Part shown: one piece after another, positions 1 to 8,980 of the stretch
Numbering within the stretch: position 1 is the first letter of the stretch
How the letters are laid out: every line of letters begins with the position of its first letter
Origin: Nitrospirae bacterium JdFR-81
GTDB taxonomy: Bacteria; Nitrospirota; Thermodesulfovibrionia; UBA6902
NCBI GenBank assembly: GCA_002011735.1
Contig: MTOQ01000050.1
Coordinates: 1 to 40,169, forward strand
Length of the DNA stretch: 40,169 bases
Direction: 5' to 3'
Made by a program: the position numbers and the translations under genes
Notes under the pieces: model-generated
Database searches by the model: none
The model's input: only the letters and a program-made list of their open reading frames with translations
Told to the model about the DNA's origin: nothing

Positions 1-102
1 TCTTTATCCCTGGGGACGAAGGGTCTGATATTCCTCCTCTTCCATGGTTTATTATTCGCAGGGTGGATACTATGTCCTAACCGGAAAGAGAATTGTGCTT
101 GA
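1..102 (+). CDS. Possible 3' end of an upstream gene (partial)
   Basis: Reading frame 1 is open from the window edge to a TGA at 100-102. It encodes about 33 residues with a hydrophobic stretch (GLIFLLFHGLLFAGWIL) and then a short polar tail, as expected for the end of a membrane protein. Frame 3 is also open over most of this stretch (to TAA at 78-80), so the assignment is weak. No family can be recognised from so short a piece. Confidence 0.2.
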   Translation, partial: SLSLGTKGLIFLLFHGLLFAGWILCPNRKENCA

Positions 103-127
103 CCACAATACCCTCCTTATGTTAGAA
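99..127 (+). promoter_or_regulatory. Sigma-70-like promoter of selA, abutting the start codon
   Basis: TTGACC at 99-104 and TTAGAA at 122-127 are separated by 17 bp. Only 7 nt lie between the -10 box and the selA ATG at 135, and there is no Shine-Dalgarno sequence. Transcription would start at or next to the ATG. This is one of several such arrangements in the window. Confidence 0.45.
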
Positions 128-134
128 AACACTG

Positions 135-1544
135 ATGGATATCAAACAGCAGCTCCTATCCAGGTTGCCGTCTGTTGATGAATGCCTCAAGAGTCCCTAC
201 GGGCAGGGCTGGGCAGGGTCTTATCCAAGGAGGATAGTCCTTCGTTCAATCAGGGAGGTCATCGAAGAGAAACGCAGAGAGATACTCAGTGGTAATGATC
301 CTGATCTCTCCATTGATGTCCTCGCGATGGAGATAGAGGAAAGGATCAGAAGGCACTCCTCCTTCAGACTCCAGCCTGTTATAAACGCAACAGGGGTGAT
401 CGTGCATACAAACCTTGGGAGGTCTATCCTCTCTGAGAGGGCCATAGAGAATATCGTGGATGTGGCACGGAGTTATTCAAATCTTGAATATAACATTGAA
501 CAGGGAAAGAGAGGAGAAAGGTATTCTCATCTCAGGGAGATCCTTGTTGAACTTACAGGCGCAGAGGATGGCATCGTCGTGAATAACAATGCCTCTGCAG
601 TGCTTCTCTGTCTTAACACATTTGCAAAGGACAGGGAGGTGATAGTCTCAAGGGGTGAACTCGTTGAGATAGGAGGCTCATTCAGAATTCCTGAGGTCAT
701 GAGGTCGAGCGGGGCAATCCTCAGAGAGGTTGGAACCACAAACAAGACACACTTAAGAGATTACAGGGATGCCTTCTGTGGTGATACAGCACTTCTACTA
801 AAGGTGCATCAGAGCAACTACAGGGTCGTCGGTTTTACAGAGGAGGTCTCTATAGATGAACTCGTGAGGCTTGCAGGTGAGTTTAAGGTGCCTGTTATGG
901 CTGACCTCGGAAGTGGCTGTATGATTGATCTCAAGAGGTATGGCATATATGGTGAGCCAACAGTCCAGGAGGTCATAAAGGCAGGTGTTGATATCGTATG
1001 CTTCAGTGGTGACAAGCTCCTTGGAGGGCCTCAGGCAGGAATAATACTCGGAAGAGGCTGGATGATCCAGAAGATAAGGAAGAACCCCTTGCTCAGGGCG
1101 TTGAGGGTCGATAAGATGACGATAGCTGCCCTTGAGGCAACATTCATGCAGTATCTTGATGAAGAAGGGGCGATCAAGGAGATACCAACCATGAGGATGC
1201 TCCTTCAGCCTGTTGGGTATATAAGAAGGAGGGCGAGGAGGCTGTATAGTTTATTGAAAAGGCATGAAGGATTAAAGGCGGATATACAGATAATCCAGGA
1301 GACATCCCGTGCAGGTGGTGGTGCATTGCCAGAGATAGAGGTCCCCACTTTTGCCGTATCTATAAAACCGCAGGGGCTCACGGTGAATGCCCTTGAGAAG
1401 AGGTTAAGACATGGCAGACCACCTGTTATAACAAGGATCAGGGGTGACAGGTTATTGCTTGATATGAGGACCGTCAATAACAATGAATTAAAGATCCTTG
1501 GTGAATGTATAGTCTCTGCCCTTACCAGACAGCAAGGTGCATAG
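135..1544 (+). CDS. selA: L-seryl-tRNA(Sec) selenium transferase
   Basis: SelA is the PLP-dependent enzyme that converts seryl-tRNA(Sec) to selenocysteinyl-tRNA(Sec) with selenophosphate, in the cytoplasm. The 469-residue product has the usual family length. It opens with the typical N-terminal segment (LPSVDECL near residues 11-18), carries the family motif INATGVIVHTNLGRS (83-97), and has the PLP-lysine loop FSGDKLLGGPQAG with Lys294 as the likely Schiff-base residue. The ATG at 135 fits the family N-terminus, although no ribosome-binding site precedes it. It is followed 58 bp later by selB, and tRNA-Sec lies 3 kb downstream, so the Sec pathway is clustered. No selD is present in the window. 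Confidence 0.96.
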   Translation: MDIKQQLLSRLPSVDECLKSPYGQGWAGSYPRRIVLRSIREVIEEKRREILSGNDPDLSIDVLAMEIEERIRRHSSFRLQPVINATGVIVHTNLGRSILSERAIENIVDVARSYSNLEYNIEQGKRGERYSHLREILVELTGAEDGIVVNNNASAVLLCLNTFAKDREVIVSRGELVEIGGSFRIPEVMRSSGAILREVGTTNKTHLRDYRDAFCGDTALLLKVHQSNYRVVGFTEEVSIDELVRLAGEFKVPVMADLGSGCMIDLKRYGIYGEPTVQEVIKAGVDIVCFSGDKLLGGPQAGIILGRGWMIQKIRKNPLLRALRVDKMTIAALEATFMQYLDEEGAIKEIPTMRMLLQPVGYIRRRARRLYSLLKRHEGLKADIQIIQETSRAGGGALPEIEVPTFAVSIKPQGLTVNALEKRLRHGRPPVITRIRGDRLLLDMRTVNNNELKILGECIVSALTRQQGA

Positions 1545-1602
1545 TGTCTCATGTTTACCATGATACTGAGCACTCATTGCTTATCGCGTGTCACCAGATA
1601 AG

Positions 1603-3495
1603 ATGAGATACGTAATCCTTGGTACAGCAGGCCATATCGATCATGGCAAGAGTGCCCTTGTCAGGGCCATGACAGGCACAGACCCTGACAGGCTGAAGGA
1701 GGAGAAGGAGAGGGGTATAACCATTGATCTTGGGTTTGCAAATATCACCTATCCCGATGGTCTCACAATAGGTATAGTTGATGTCCCTGGGCATGAGAGG
1801 CTTGTGAGGAACATGCTTGCCGGTGCGGGAGGTATAGATATTGTGCTCATGGTCATAGCCGCAGACGAAGGCGTCATGCCCCAGACCAGGGAGCACCTTG
1901 CAATATGTGATCTGCTCGGGGTGAAGAGGGGATTGATAGCAGTGACAAAGTCGGACCTCGTTGATCAGGAATGGCTTGAGCTTGTGATCGATGATGTCAG
2001 GAGGTTTGTGAAGGATACATTTCTTGAGGATGCCGAGGTAATCCCCGTCTCCTCAAAGACAGGTTATAACATCGAGACCCTGAAGGAGGCCCTGAGAGAG
2101 ATGGCGTTACTTGTTGAGCCAAAACCGGCGAATAGTATCTTCAGGCTATATGTTGACAGGGTCTTTACACTCAAGGGTTTTGGTACGGTTGTTACAGGCA
2201 CTGCCATCTCAGGCAGCATAGAGGTGGACTCAGTGGTCGAGATCCTTCCCATGGGGATAATGGCAAAGGTCAGGGGTCTTCAGAGTCACGGGAGGGGGAT
2301 CGAGAGGGCATTCGCAGGCCAGAGGGTGGCGATCAATCTTCAGGGTGTTGAGAAGGACGAGATAAAGAGGGGGGATGTGGTTGCCACACCCCAGAGGCTT
2401 GTGCCTTCATATGCGGTGGACACTTCTGTGAAGATACTGAAGGATGCCCCGATTACAGGGATCAAGAATGGCAGCCTCGTGCATTTCCATACAGGCTCGG
2501 CCGAGCTTACAGCAAGGGTCGTCCTTTATGAGAAGGACGAGCTACAGCCAGGGGACAGCACGTTCTGTCAGTTCAGGTTTAAAAGGCCTGTTGTGGTCAT
2601 GTCAGGAGACAGGTTTATTATAAGGAGATTTTCACCACTTACAACGGTTGGTGGTGGAGAGATACTCGATCCAACACCGATAAAGAGGAGGAGGCAAGAG
2701 GCCCTGGAAAAATTGAAGGGCCTTAATGACGGCGATATTGAACAGAGGTTGAGGATAAAGATCAGGGATTATGGCCTCAATGGTCTCGGTCGTTCAGAGG
2801 TCGAGGGATGGATTAAGGCAGAGTCAGACAGGATAGACAACGCCCTTGGTTCTCTCCTGGAGAAAGGGATGATCTTATCCATAGATGGGAGGCTTGTGTC
2901 AAAGGAGTCCTTTGATGATTTCTCAACAAAGGTGATCTCAATAGTTGAGGGATTTCACAAGGATAACCCGCTAAGGGAGGGGATGCAGAAGGACTCTATC
3001 AGGGCGTATTTTAAGGGGGTAGGGCAGAAATCCTTTGATTCCCTCATCTCACTTGTTGATGGCCTGGTTATTGAAAAGGATATCGTGAGGTTAAGGGATT
3101 TTCAGGTCTCTATTGCCGATGAGAAGAGACAGATTATGGATAGGATATTGAATCTTCTTGAGAAATCGGGGTTTCAACCACCCATGAAATCTGATCTTTC
3201 AAAGATGCTCTCCATTAATGAGAGTGAGCTCACAGAGCTATTGAGACTCATGACATCAGAGGGGAGGTTGGTGAGGATCAATGACGCACTCTATCTTCCA
3301 GGGTCAGCCTACAGGAAGATGCTCTCCCGGCTGAAGGACTTCTTCAGGAAGAAACAGGAGATGACCGTCTCGGAGTTCCGAGATATGCTCAATACAACAA
3401 GGAAGTATGCGCTCCCGTATCTTGAACATCTTGACAGCAATAAGATCACCCTTCGTGTCGGAGATGTGAGGAAGTTACTCCATTTAAAAGAATAG
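1603..3495 (+). CDS. selB: Selenocysteine-specific elongation factor SelB
   Basis: SelB is the GTPase that brings Sec-tRNA(Sec) to the ribosome at UGA codons marked by a SECIS hairpin. I start it at the ATG at 1603 because family members begin [16 protein letters not shown]; an in-frame GTG at 1588 would add five residues. Neither start has a clear ribosome-binding site. The GTPase domain shows G1 (GHIDHGKS), the switch segment ([11 protein letters not shown]), G3 (DVPGH) and G4 (TKSD). Translation-factor beta-barrel domains follow, then a long C-terminal half of winged-helix repeats that in this family bind the SECIS RNA. The 630-residue length is normal. It lies between selA and the unknown gene at 3498, with only 2 nt to the latter, so all three are probably one transcript. 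Confidence 0.95.
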   Translation: MRYVILGTAGHIDHGKSALVRAMTGTDPDRLKEEKERGITIDLGFANITYPDGLTIGIVDVPGHERLVRNMLAGAGGIDIVLMVIAADEGVMPQTREHLAICDLLGVKRGLIAVTKSDLVDQEWLELVIDDVRRFVKDTFLEDAEVIPVSSKTGYNIETLKEALREMALLVEPKPANSIFRLYVDRVFTLKGFGTVVTGTAISGSIEVDSVVEILPMGIMAKVRGLQSHGRGIERAFAGQRVAINLQGVEKDEIKRGDVVATPQRLVPSYAVDTSVKILKDAPITGIKNGSLVHFHTGSAELTARVVLYEKDELQPGDSTFCQFRFKRPVVVMSGDRFIIRRFSPLTTVGGGEILDPTPIKRRRQEALEKLKGLNDGDIEQRLRIKIRDYGLNGLGRSEVEGWIKAESDRIDNALGSLLEKGMILSIDGRLVSKESFDDFSTKVISIVEGFHKDNPLREGMQKDSIRAYFKGVGQKSFDSLISLVDGLVIEKDIVRLRDFQVSIADEKRQIMDRILNLLEKSGFQPPMKSDLSKMLSINESELTELLRLMTSEGRLVRINDALYLPGSAYRKMLSRLKDFFRKKQEMTVSEFRDMLNTTRKYALPYLEHLDSNKITLRVGDVRKLLHLKE

Positions 3496-3497
3496 AT

Positions 3498-4559
3498 ATG
3501 CTCGATATCGATCATATCGCCTCACAGGTAAAACACAACTGCAATATCTCAGACGCAAGATACTGGGGGCTTTATTCACCATGTGGGCTCCTCCTGAGGT
3601 TGAGGGATCTGTATAAGGCCGAAAGGGGCTTGATGCCATGGGACAGGGTGGACAATGAGGAGATAGGGGAGTGGATAGGCGAAAGGGAGGCCCTGTGGAT
3701 GAGGCTCAGTTCATCAGAGTTTCAGGATATCGAGGTCATGGGCAGGTATTACAGACCCTTTGATGTGAGGGGGATAAATTCCCAGATTTCCGGATACGGC
3801 TATCTGTATGCCGCTGGGTATGGGAACCTTCTAAAGCCATTCTTTATGCTTTCAGAGCTCTCAAAACAACTTAGATGTGGTAGATACACAATATACATAT
3901 GCGGCAGGGAGATCTCACGGGATCTCTCAACATCCCCTGCCATGCTCCAGGGAGATACCATTATTGCAAGGCAGGATGCAATGAGGTTCTTTCTCTGGGG
4001 TAAATTTGAAGAGATCTCAGGCAGTAGATGTGGGAGCGTCCTCTTCCGCGCCTTTAGAGAGTATGGCATCTCAAAAGACTTAGACCATGAGGATCTTGAG
4101 GGGGCCTTTGAGAGACTCACAGACGAGGAGCTTGCCACATATGTGCATCATGAGCTTGGAGAGGCCTCACAGAGGGGGGTGCTTGGAAGGTGGTGGAGGG
4201 AGGTGCTCATGAATATCCCGTATAGCAGGGCTGAGCTGTTTCTGAGGGCTGTTAAGGATGTGCTATCTGACACCTGTAAGAAGGGGATGCTTGCACATAT
4301 TATTCAGAACAAGAAGGAGGGGTCACTGGCCTTTTATGTTGCACTCCACAGTGGCTATAGAAGGGGGATATTCCCTGAGATAATAGAGGCGTATGAGGGC
4401 TTTATGGCCACAGGCGAGTGGGATATTATAGAGAAGGCCAGGGTTGAGGGATATAAAAGGGCAAGGTATTATGTGAAGATACTCAGGGAGTATTTTGATA
4501 GTGGAAGGCTCACACAGAGGGTGATAGAGGATGAATTGATGCCATGGATGGTCAGGTAA
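3498..4559 (+). CDS. Conserved protein of unknown function in the sel cluster
   Basis: The product is a 353-residue soluble protein with no signal peptide or membrane segment. The N-terminal half is rich in aromatic and glycine residues (for example YGYLYAAGYG near 95-104, PFDVRGINSQ), and the C-terminal half is mostly charged and helical. I see no nucleotide-binding or catalytic motif. From memory it resembles an uncharacterised family found beside selA/selB in sulfate-reducing deltaproteobacteria (a Sfum_1244-like family); that recollection needs a database check. It starts 2 nt after the selB stop, which argues for translational coupling, and tRNA-Sec begins 39 bp after its stop. Position alone suggests a role linked to selenium or tRNA-Sec; the function is unknown. 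Confidence 0.85.
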   Translation: MLDIDHIASQVKHNCNISDARYWGLYSPCGLLLRLRDLYKAERGLMPWDRVDNEEIGEWIGEREALWMRLSSSEFQDIEVMGRYYRPFDVRGINSQISGYGYLYAAGYGNLLKPFFMLSELSKQLRCGRYTIYICGREISRDLSTSPAMLQGDTIIARQDAMRFFLWGKFEEISGSRCGSVLFRAFREYGISKDLDHEDLEGAFERLTDEELATYVHHELGEASQRGVLGRWWREVLMNIPYSRAELFLRAVKDVLSDTCKKGMLAHIIQNKKEGSLAFYVALHSGYRRGIFPEIIEAYEGFMATGEWDIIEKARVEGYKRARYYVKILREYFDSGRLTQRVIEDELMPWMVR

Positions 4560-4562
4560 GTG

Positions 4563-4591
4563 TTGCCTTTCGTGGAGAGATTAATTATTAT
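4563..4591 (+). promoter_or_regulatory. Possible promoter of tRNA-Sec
   Basis: TTGCCT at 4563-4568 and TATTAT at 4586-4591 are 17 bp apart. The mature 5' end of tRNA-Sec lies 7 nt after the -10 box, so the primary transcript would have almost no 5' leader. Confidence 0.4.
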
Positions 4592-4598
4592 CAATTGT

Positions 4599-4696
4599 GG
4601 GAGTGTATAGGGTTCTGGTGTCCCTCCCGGACTTCAAATCCGGTGTTTCCCGCCACAAGCGGGAAGGGTGGGTTCGATTCCCACACACTCCCGCCA
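4599..4696 (+). tRNA. selC: tRNA-Sec (anticodon UCA)
   Basis: The acceptor stem has 8 bp (4599-4606 with 4685-4692), followed by discriminator G4693 and an encoded CCA (4694-4696). The anticodon stem is 4627-4631 with 4639-4643; its loop CTTCAAA places TCA at 4634-4636. The long variable arm is a 7-bp hairpin (4647-4653 with 4659-4665). The T arm is GTGGG/CCCAC around TTCGATT (4668-4684). An 8+5-bp acceptor/T-stem stack with a UCA anticodon is diagnostic of bacterial tRNA-Sec. It lies directly downstream of selA-selB-unknown, and its CCA ends one base before the stop codon of the convergent pilR gene. Confidence 0.98.
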
Positions 4697-4697
4697 C

Positions 4698-6098
4698 TCA
4701 TTGTTCAGGCACCTTTTTTATCTCTATACCGTATTTTTTCAGTTTGTGTCTGAATGACCTGAAGGAGAGGTTGAGCAACCTCGCAGCCTCTGTCTTTACG
4801 CCATTGGCCCTTTCAAGCGCCTCAATCAGATACGCCTTCTCCATATCCTCTATTACCCTCTCGAAGTCGATCCCCTCTGACGGGAGGCCTGTCGCTGGTG
4901 ATGGGAGTGGCTGGGCATATTTTGCGGTCTTTGTATATCTTATCTCCTCAGGGAGGTCCTTCACATCCACTATCTCATCCTCACAGAGGAGTGCTATCCT
5001 TTCTATAATGTTCTCCAGCTCCCTTACATTGCCCCTCCAAGGATAACTCTTCAATAGCTCCAGGGCCTCTTCGGTGAACCTCTTCTTGTTTGCGCTGAAT
5101 TTGCCCAGGAAGTGGTTTGCAAGCAGGGGGATGTCTTCCCTGCGTTCCCTTAACGGAGGGACATGTATGGAGAGGACATTAAGCCTGTAATATAGATCCT
5201 CACGGAAGTCACCCCCAGCCACAGCAGATCTGATGTCCCTGTTCGTTGCTGATATTATCCTTACATCAACCTTTATATCAGAGACACCCCCGACCCTTCT
5301 GATCGTCCTGTCCTCGATCACCCTCAATAATTTTGCCTGAAGGCCTGATGGCATCTCGCTTATCTCATCCAGAAAGATCGTTCCTTTGTCAGCTATCTCA
5401 AAGAGCCCCTTCTTGTTTGAGCTTGCCCCAGTGAATGCACCCTTCATATGGCCAAAGAGTTCACTTTCAAGCAGGCCCTCAGGGATGGCTGCACAGTTTA
5501 CAGCCACAAAATGGGAATCCTTTCTGACGCTCAGGTTATGTATCGCCCTTGCCACCAGTTCCTTGCCTGTGCCACTCTCACCGGTGATAAGGACATTTGC
5601 ATCGCTTGATGCGACCTTCCTTATTATGGAGAACAGTTCGAGCATGACAGGGCTCTGGCCTATTATGTTCTCGAGTGATGGAACCTCTACCTGCCTCTTA
5701 AGGATTGATACCTCTTCAGTGAGCCTCTGTCTTTCAAGGGCGTTATTCACCACAAGCCTTATGTCATTCATCCTGAAGGGTTTCTGTATATAATCGAATG
5801 CGCCCAATTTCATGGCCTCCACAGCAGACTCTGCAGTCCCAAAGGCAGTAATAATGACCACCACGGTATCAGGATATGTCTCCTTGATGGTCTTCAGGAG
5901 TTCGATGCCATCGATGTTTGGCATCTTCAGATCCGTGATGACGAGATCAAAGATGTCTTTCTTAAGGGCCTCAATCGCCGCCATGCCATCTCCAGCAGTG
6001 ACCACACTATAACCCTCATTCTTGAGGAAGATCTCGAGGACCTCCCTCATGCTCCTCTCATCATCTACAATGAGTATGTTGCCCTTTGATACCTTCAT
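4698..6098 (-). CDS. pilR: Sigma-54-dependent response regulator, PilR-like
   Basis: This is a 466-residue NtrC-family transcription activator. The receiver domain (about 1-120) has acidic residues Asp12/Asp13, phospho-acceptor Asp56 and Lys106. The AAA+ domain (about 145-380) has Walker A GESGTGKE (173-180), the sigma-54-contacting GAFTGA loop (220-225) and Walker B FLDE (242-245). A Fis-type helix-turn-helix lies at the C-terminus (about 425-460). Its ATG overlaps the stop of the upstream kinase gene by 4 bp (ATGA), so the pair is translationally coupled. Because it ends the pilB-pilT-pilC-kinase cluster, PilR is the best guess; in other species PilR activates pilA through sigma-54. No pilA is adjacent here, and control of other genes such as nitrogen genes cannot be excluded. 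Confidence 0.9.
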   Translation of the reverse strand: MKVSKGNILIVDDERSMREVLEIFLKNEGYSVVTAGDGMAAIEALKKDIFDLVITDLKMPNIDGIELLKTIKETYPDTVVVIITAFGTAESAVEAMKLGAFDYIQKPFRMNDIRLVVNNALERQRLTEEVSILKRQVEVPSLENIIGQSPVMLELFSIIRKVASSDANVLITGESGTGKELVARAIHNLSVRKDSHFVAVNCAAIPEGLLESELFGHMKGAFTGASSNKKGLFEIADKGTIFLDEISEMPSGLQAKLLRVIEDRTIRRVGGVSDIKVDVRIISATNRDIRSAVAGGDFREDLYYRLNVLSIHVPPLRERREDIPLLANHFLGKFSANKKRFTEEALELLKSYPWRGNVRELENIIERIALLCEDEIVDVKDLPEEIRYTKTAKYAQPLPSPATGLPSEGIDFERVIEDMEKAYLIEALERANGVKTEAARLLNLSFRSFRHKLKKYGIEIKKVPEQ

Positions 6099-7702
6099 GC
6101 TCTATAGGATGGTGGATTAACAGGGAGTATCACGGTGAAGGTGGCCCCTTTACCCTTACCCTCTGAGGTTACCGCTATCCTTCCACCATGCTCCTCTATG
6201 ATCCTCTGGGCAATAGAAAGCCCGAGGCCTGTACCCTTCTCCTTTGTTGTAAAGAATGGATAAAAGATCCTCTCCATATCGTTACTGTTAAGGCCAACCC
6301 CGTTGTCCCTGAAGACCACCTCCACGGTTGCATCCCTCTTGTTGGTATATATCTCAATTACCCCGCCTTCAGAGACCGCATCTATCGCATTTGTCCCGAG
6401 GTTCCAAAATACCTGCTGCAGCTGTCTGGAGTCCCCTGTAATGGTTAATTCGTCATCCAGCCTTGAGATTATTTTAACACTTTTGTCCTCTCTTTCTGTG
6501 CTCTGCAGGAGGGCCACTACATCCCTGAGGACCCTGTGGAGATCAAAGGTGGTTGAATTTAATTTTGGAGGACGGGCATAGATCAGGAAGTCCGTGACTA
6601 TGTTGTTGAGCCTTTCCATCTCGGACAGGGCGATGGTTGCAAGGCGCCTTGCATGGTAGCCTGGCATATTCTCGTTGAGGAGCATCTCGACAGAGGCCTT
6701 TAATGATGCGAGTGGATTCCTCAGTTCATGTGCGACAGATGCTGAGAGTTCTCCTATGAGTGCCCATTTCTCCTTCTTCTTGATCTCTGCCTCCATCGCC
6801 TTTAATTCCGTGAGATCCTGGAAGGTGCCTATCAGGCCTACCTCTTCTCCAAAGCTGTTCCTGAGCTTTGAGAAACCGATACCTATGATAATCCTTCTCC
6901 CATTACGGACTATCTCTCCCTCTGTCCTCCTCTGGAACCCTACACCTTTAAGAAAGGGGAATATATCCTCAGGTCTCCTCCCCATAACCTCTTCGGGTTT
7001 ATACCCCGTAATCTTCTGGGCGGATCTGTTGAAGGTGATGATCCTCCTGTCCAGGTCTGTGGTGAAGACCCCTCCTGGCATACTCTCGATGATGTCCCTG
7101 CTCAGGACCTTCAGGTCACTCAACACGGTCTCCTTCTCCTCAAGGGTCTTTGTCGTCCTGTAGAGTCTCTCGGAGAGATAGCCACTGAGAAAGGCGATGA
7201 GATAAAATGCAGTGATATTGGCAAAGGTGTTATAAAAATACTCCTTTGGTGTAAAGGGGATGTCGGTGGACAGGGGTATAATCTTATAGAACTGGAGGAT
7301 GAGCAAGAGGCCATAGAGGACGCTGCTGATGGTTGCGATTATATAGCATGCACGACTGGTTAAAAGGATGGTTGACGATAGAATGCTCAGGGGGTATAGA
7401 AAGGAGAACCAGCTTGCGATGCCACCTGTGAGGAACACGATCAAGGTCTCTGCAATAACATCTATTATTATCTGGATATATGCGAATACCGTTAGCCAGT
7501 TGGCCTTTTTTATCCATTCCAGTGCCAGGGCATAGATGATCGTCAGCAGATAGAGGGAGGCGATCAGGTATGAGAATGCCGTGTTGTTGTATATCCTGTC
7601 ATAGCCTATCTTCAGGATATAGAATGAGCCTAAAAGGAGGGTTACAACAAATAATCTGATAATGATAAAGAGGCGAATCTTCTTGAAGAGGGTGTCGGTC
7701 AT
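6095..7702 (-). CDS. pilS: Membrane sensor histidine kinase, PilS-like
   Basis: This 535-residue kinase has about six hydrophobic helices in residues 10-180, the PilS-like arrangement. A linker and a PAS domain (about 200-300, with SMPGGVFTTDLDRRI) follow. The HisKA dimerisation helix has phospho-acceptor His325 in SVAHELRNPL, and a C-terminal ATPase domain carries the N, G1 and G2 boxes (NLGTNAIDA, DNGVGL, GTGLGLS). It would phosphorylate the regulator encoded immediately downstream, with which it overlaps by 4 bp. In Pseudomonas, PilS senses pilin in the inner membrane; whether that holds here is inference. The gene follows pilC after a 68-bp gap. Confidence 0.9.
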   Translation of the reverse strand: MTDTLFKKIRLFIIIRLFVVTLLLGSFYILKIGYDRIYNNTAFSYLIASLYLLTIIYALALEWIKKANWLTVFAYIQIIIDVIAETLIVFLTGGIASWFSFLYPLSILSSTILLTSRACYIIATISSVLYGLLLILQFYKIIPLSTDIPFTPKEYFYNTFANITAFYLIAFLSGYLSERLYRTTKTLEEKETVLSDLKVLSRDIIESMPGGVFTTDLDRRIITFNRSAQKITGYKPEEVMGRRPEDIFPFLKGVGFQRRTEGEIVRNGRRIIIGIGFSKLRNSFGEEVGLIGTFQDLTELKAMEAEIKKKEKWALIGELSASVAHELRNPLASLKASVEMLLNENMPGYHARRLATIALSEMERLNNIVTDFLIYARPPKLNSTTFDLHRVLRDVVALLQSTEREDKSVKIISRLDDELTITGDSRQLQQVFWNLGTNAIDAVSEGGVIEIYTNKRDATVEVVFRDNGVGLNSNDMERIFYPFFTTKEKGTGLGLSIAQRIIEEHGGRIAVTSEGKGKGATFTVILPVNPPSYRA

Positions 7703-7770
7703 CTATTCAGAGGGATGAGGGACCATGGTTTTGTATATACTACCCTCTTGTCACATGCCCATCCTGTCGT

Positions 7771-8979
7771 CTATTTAATAAGGGTTATGAGTCTGAATAT
7801 GGGCAGATACATTGATACAACTATAAATCCAATGGTCACACCAAGGAATACTATCAGGAGTGGCTCCATGATGGCTGTAAGATTCGCTGTCGTGCTGTCC
7901 ACCTCCTCATCATAAAAATCAGCGATCTTGTTGAGCATCGTATCCACCGCGCCTGTAGTCTCTCCAACGGCGATCATCTGTGTAACCATTGGCGGAAACA
8001 CCTTTGATTCACGCATGGGCTCTGCAATGGTCTTACCCTCGGCCACGGCCTTCCCCACCTTCATGACCTCTTCCTCAACTACCTTGTTGCCCGATGTCTT
8101 TGCGGTTATGTTGAGGCCATCCAGTATGGGGACACCACTACTTATGAGTGTTCCCAGTGTCCTTGTGAATTTTGCTATTGCGACCTTCTTCAGCAGGACG
8201 CCAAAGATGGGGAGCTTGAGAAACATCGCGTCTGTTATCTTCCTTCCCCTTTCTGTCCTTCTGATCTGGATGATGAATATTATAAGGCCAATTATACCGC
8301 CTAATATAAGGAGTCCACCAGGGCCATTCATAAAGTTGCTGATCGCTATGACTATCCTCGTTGGCAGAGGCAGGACACCACCGAGGCGTTCGAACATCTT
8401 GGCAAAGACAGGGATGACATATGTCATGATGACTGCAATGACAAGGACCGCAACAGAGACTATCACCGATGGATAGATCAGGGCGCCCCTGACCCTCCTC
8501 TTGAGCTTCATGGCCTTCTCTATATAGTCGGCAAGCCGTGAGAGGATGATATCCAGTGTTCCACCAGCCTCTCCAGCAGCGACCATGTTGACATAGAGGT
8601 CTGAGAATATCCTCGGGTGTTTCTTGAGCGCGTCTGCATAGGTGGAACCACTCTCTACATCGACCCTCACCTCTCCTATGGCCTTGGCAAGGGTCTTGTT
8701 CTCTGTCTGCTCCTCCAGTATCTCAAGGGCCTGGACAAGGGGCAGTCCTGCATCTATCATGGTGGAGAACTGCTTTGTATAGATGACAAGATCCTTATCC
8801 TTCACCCTGCCCAGGAAGGGGAGGCTGAGTGCCCTCTTTGCCTTTGGGGTGATGGTGGTTGGTATGATGTTCTGCTTTCTTAAATAGGCGATGACCTCTT
8901 CTTTTGTGTTTACCGTCAACTCACCCTTTACTATCGTGCCCTTTGTTGTCTTACCTGCCCATTGGAATACCGTTGGCAT
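7771..8979 (-). CDS. pilC: Type IV pilus inner-membrane platform protein PilC
   Basis: A 402-residue member of the PilC/GspF family, the membrane platform on which the extension and retraction ATPases act. The N-terminal piece (about 1-60) is the short conserved start of pilus PilC proteins (FQWAGKTTKG). Two GspF domains follow (about 70-195 and 270-395), with hydrophobic helices near 170-195, 220-240 and at the C-terminus. LGVTIGFIVVSMYLPIF near the end is the typical last helix. It starts one base after the pilT stop, so the genes are almost certainly co-transcribed. Confidence 0.95.
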   Translation of the reverse strand: MPTVFQWAGKTTKGTIVKGELTVNTKEEVIAYLRKQNIIPTTITPKAKRALSLPFLGRVKDKDLVIYTKQFSTMIDAGLPLVQALEILEEQTENKTLAKAIGEVRVDVESGSTYADALKKHPRIFSDLYVNMVAAGEAGGTLDIILSRLADYIEKAMKLKRRVRGALIYPSVIVSVAVLVIAVIMTYVIPVFAKMFERLGGVLPLPTRIVIAISNFMNGPGGLLILGGIIGLIIFIIQIRRTERGRKITDAMFLKLPIFGVLLKKVAIAKFTRTLGTLISSGVPILDGLNITAKTSGNKVVEEEVMKVGKAVAEGKTIAEPMRESKVFPPMVTQMIAVGETTGAVDTMLNKIADFYDEEVDSTTANLTAIMEPLLIVFLGVTIGFIVVSMYLPIFRLITLIK

Positions 8980-8980
8980 C

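Noticed and set aside
4597-5046. Open frame on the plus strand covering tRNA-Sec and part of pilR
   Set aside because: It runs through the tRNA and antisense to conserved PilR coding sequence; it is a by-product of codon bias.
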